The notes below the pieces were generated by a model. It saw only the letters and a program-made list of their open reading frames with translations. It did not search any database and was not told the DNA's origin. Both the position numbers and the translations under genes were made by a program. This document shows, in pieces, positions 14,515 to 15,708 of a stretch of 15,708 nt of DNA. Each line of letters opens with the position of its first letter. Within the stretch, counting starts at the first letter, position 1. Origin of the DNA: CAZKEG01 sp964601575 (GTDB lineage: Bacteria > Desulfobacterota > Thermodesulfobacteria > Thermodesulfobacteriales > Thermodesulfatatoraceae); NCBI GenBank assembly GCA_964601575.1, contig CAZROA010000031.1:1-15708 (forward strand), written 5' to 3'.

Positions 14515-15708
14515 ATGAAGACCAAAGGAACAAATCTTGAGGAGAAGGCCTTTCTTTCTCTCCTAAGGCCAATAGAGTTTGCCGCCCGTCACCAATTTGC
14601 CAATCTAGAAAAGATCAAAGACTTGGAAGGGACTTTGAAGAAGGCCCTTAAAGGCCTCAAAGACTTGATTCCAGATGAGACCTTTAAGGATTTAAAAGGA
14701 CTGATTGAAGGTTTAGAAAGGGCTCCTTTTGAAGAGAAAAAAAGACGCCTTAAAAAAATCTTAGACCTAATCGAAGAACTCCAGAGCGAAGATCAACAGC
14801 CTACGGTCGAATTTCCTCCTTATCCGGATTTGGCTACCTATCGAACCTACCGCAAGGAGCTAGAAAGACCAGTCCAGTTTCTCAAGGGAGTGGGGCCTAA
14901 ACTCGGGGCCAAGCTAGCTACGAAGGAAATCCGTACCGTAGAAGACCTACTTTATTTTCTCCCCAGGGCCTATGAAGATCGCCGAAGTTTTACCCCTCTT
15001 CGGATGGTCAAGGTCGGGGAACGGGTGACTGTACGGGGAGAGATTGTTTTGGCCGGGCCGGTCAGTTTTAGGCGACGCAAGGTCTTTGAAATGGTAATTT
15101 CCGATGGAGAGGGTCTACTGGCGGCCAAGTGGTTCCATTTCAACGAGCGTAAGTTCAGAGAACTTTTTAGACCCGGCAAAGAGGTTATCCTTTCCGGGGA
15201 GGTCTCCTTTTTTGCCGGTCGGAAGGAAATCATCCACCCGGAGGTAGAATTTCCAGGAGAGCAAGAAGACCTTTCTCTGCATGTCGGGCGGATTTTGCCT
15301 ATCTATCCCGCTATCGAAGGTCTCTCTCCTAAAGTCTTACGCCGCATCATCGCCCGCGCGGTCAAAGATTTTGCCCCTAAATTAGTCAGCTTTATCCCTC
15401 ATAAGATACTCAAACGGCGAGGCCTTTTACCCCTTTCTTTGGCCATAGAAGGGCTTCATTTCCCTAAAGAGAAAGACGATCTCTCCTTGTTAAACGAAGG
15501 TCGAAGCATCTATCACAAAAGCCTGGCCTTTGATGAATTTTTCTTCTTAGAACTGGCTATGGCCCTGCGTAAATCCCGAGTGGCCAAAAGCCCAGGCATT
15601 TCCTTCCGCATAGATTCAGAAAAAGTAAGACTCTTTTTAAGGGCCCTGCCCTTCAAACTCACCCGCGCTCAGGAACGGGCCTTTGAAGAGATAAAACGCG
15701 ATATGGCC
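14515..15708 (+). CDS. recG: ATP-dependent DNA helicase RecG (partial, N-terminal 398 residues)
   Basis: RecG remodels stalled replication forks and Holliday junctions. The visible part starts with a helical, Lys/Leu-rich N-terminal extension (FLSLLRPIEFAARHQFANLE, residues about 14-95) of the kind seen in deltaproteobacterial and thermophile RecG. The wedge domain follows: FLKGVGPKLGAKL (122-134), TVEDLLYFLPRAYEDRR (141-157), an OB-fold with VISDGEG (194-200), LPIYPAIEGLSPKVLRR (261-277), and SIYHKSLAFDEFFFLELAMALRK (331-353). The Q-motif KLTRAQERAFEEI (381-393) is the last element before the window edge; Walker A and the helicase core lie beyond it. The ATG at 14515 lacks a good ribosome site, but a stop occurs 14 codons upstream in frame, so the start must be near here. 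trpB2 ends 104 bp upstream. Confidence 0.93.
   Translation, partial: MKTKGTNLEEKAFLSLLRPIEFAARHQFANLEKIKDLEGTLKKALKGLKDLIPDETFKDLKGLIEGLERAPFEEKKRRLKKILDLIEELQSEDQQPTVEFPPYPDLATYRTYRKELERPVQFLKGVGPKLGAKLATKEIRTVEDLLYFLPRAYEDRRSFTPLRMVKVGERVTVRGEIVLAGPVSFRRRKVFEMVISDGEGLLAAKWFHFNERKFRELFRPGKEVILSGEVSFFAGRKEIIHPEVEFPGEQEDLSLHVGRILPIYPAIEGLSPKVLRRIIARAVKDFAPKLVSFIPHKILKRRGLLPLSLAIEGLHFPKEKDDLSLLNEGRSIYHKSLAFDEFFFLELAMALRKSRVAKSPGISFRIDSEKVRLFLRALPFKLTRAQERAFEEIKRDMA

Noticed and set aside
2318..15708. Very frequent AAGGCC/GGCCTT hexamers on both strands
   Set aside because: They coincide with in-frame AAG-GCC, GAG-GCC and similar codon pairs in Lys/Glu/Ala-rich proteins, so codon use explains them better than a signal.
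1..15708. A phage-defence or secretion system hidden in the window
   Set aside because: Every sizeable frame is accounted for by translation, repair, proteolysis, regulation or amino-acid metabolism genes; none has defence-type domains or context.

Overview
The window looks like chromosomal DNA of a thermophilic, deltaproteobacterium-like bacterium; Thermodesulfobacteriota would fit. This is an inference from mid-range GC, Lys/Glu/Arg-rich proteins, a RecG with an N-terminal extension, a lon-ku-ligD cluster and a good sigma-54-type promoter. No marker gene fixes the taxonomy.

Layout. Positions 1-563 are an eroded flank with a truncated IS630-type transposase fragment, a doubtful short frame and a tandem 16-bp repeat beside the tmRNA 3' end. 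On the minus strand, 564-2265 carries the trans-translation pair (ssrA tmRNA directly downstream of smpB) and a TtcA-type tRNA thiolation enzyme. A compact UvrD/Rep-like helicase (2318-3877) diverges from it. After about 300 bp of non-coding DNA with a sigma-54-type promoter comes a plus-strand cluster: tRNA-Cys(GCA), a stand-alone DUF2156 (lysyl-phosphatidylglycerol-synthase C-terminal-like) protein, an enlarged DapF-like epimerase and a LysA-like decarboxylase. The three proteins are tightly packed or overlapping.

The minus strand from 11857 back to 7708 holds lon, ku and a ligase-only ligD with overlapping stop/start codons, a minimal non-homologous end-joining module translated with the Lon protease. 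ligD and lysA overlap tail to tail. Divergent from lon is a LysR-type regulator, followed by a TrpB2-type tryptophan synthase beta chain and a perfect 36-bp palindrome. The window ends inside recG.

Most of the region is housekeeping: translation rescue, tRNA modification, proteolysis, DNA repair and amino-acid metabolism. The least explained part is the tRNA-Cys/DUF2156/DapF-like/LysA-like cluster. Its epimerase keeps both catalytic cysteines but appears to have lost two substrate-binding asparagines, and its first protein belongs to a fold that in relatives uses aminoacyl-tRNA. It may be ordinary lysine synthesis with divergent enzymes, or a dedicated pathway for a modified diamino acid. No CRISPR array, phage module, rRNA or complete insertion sequence was seen.
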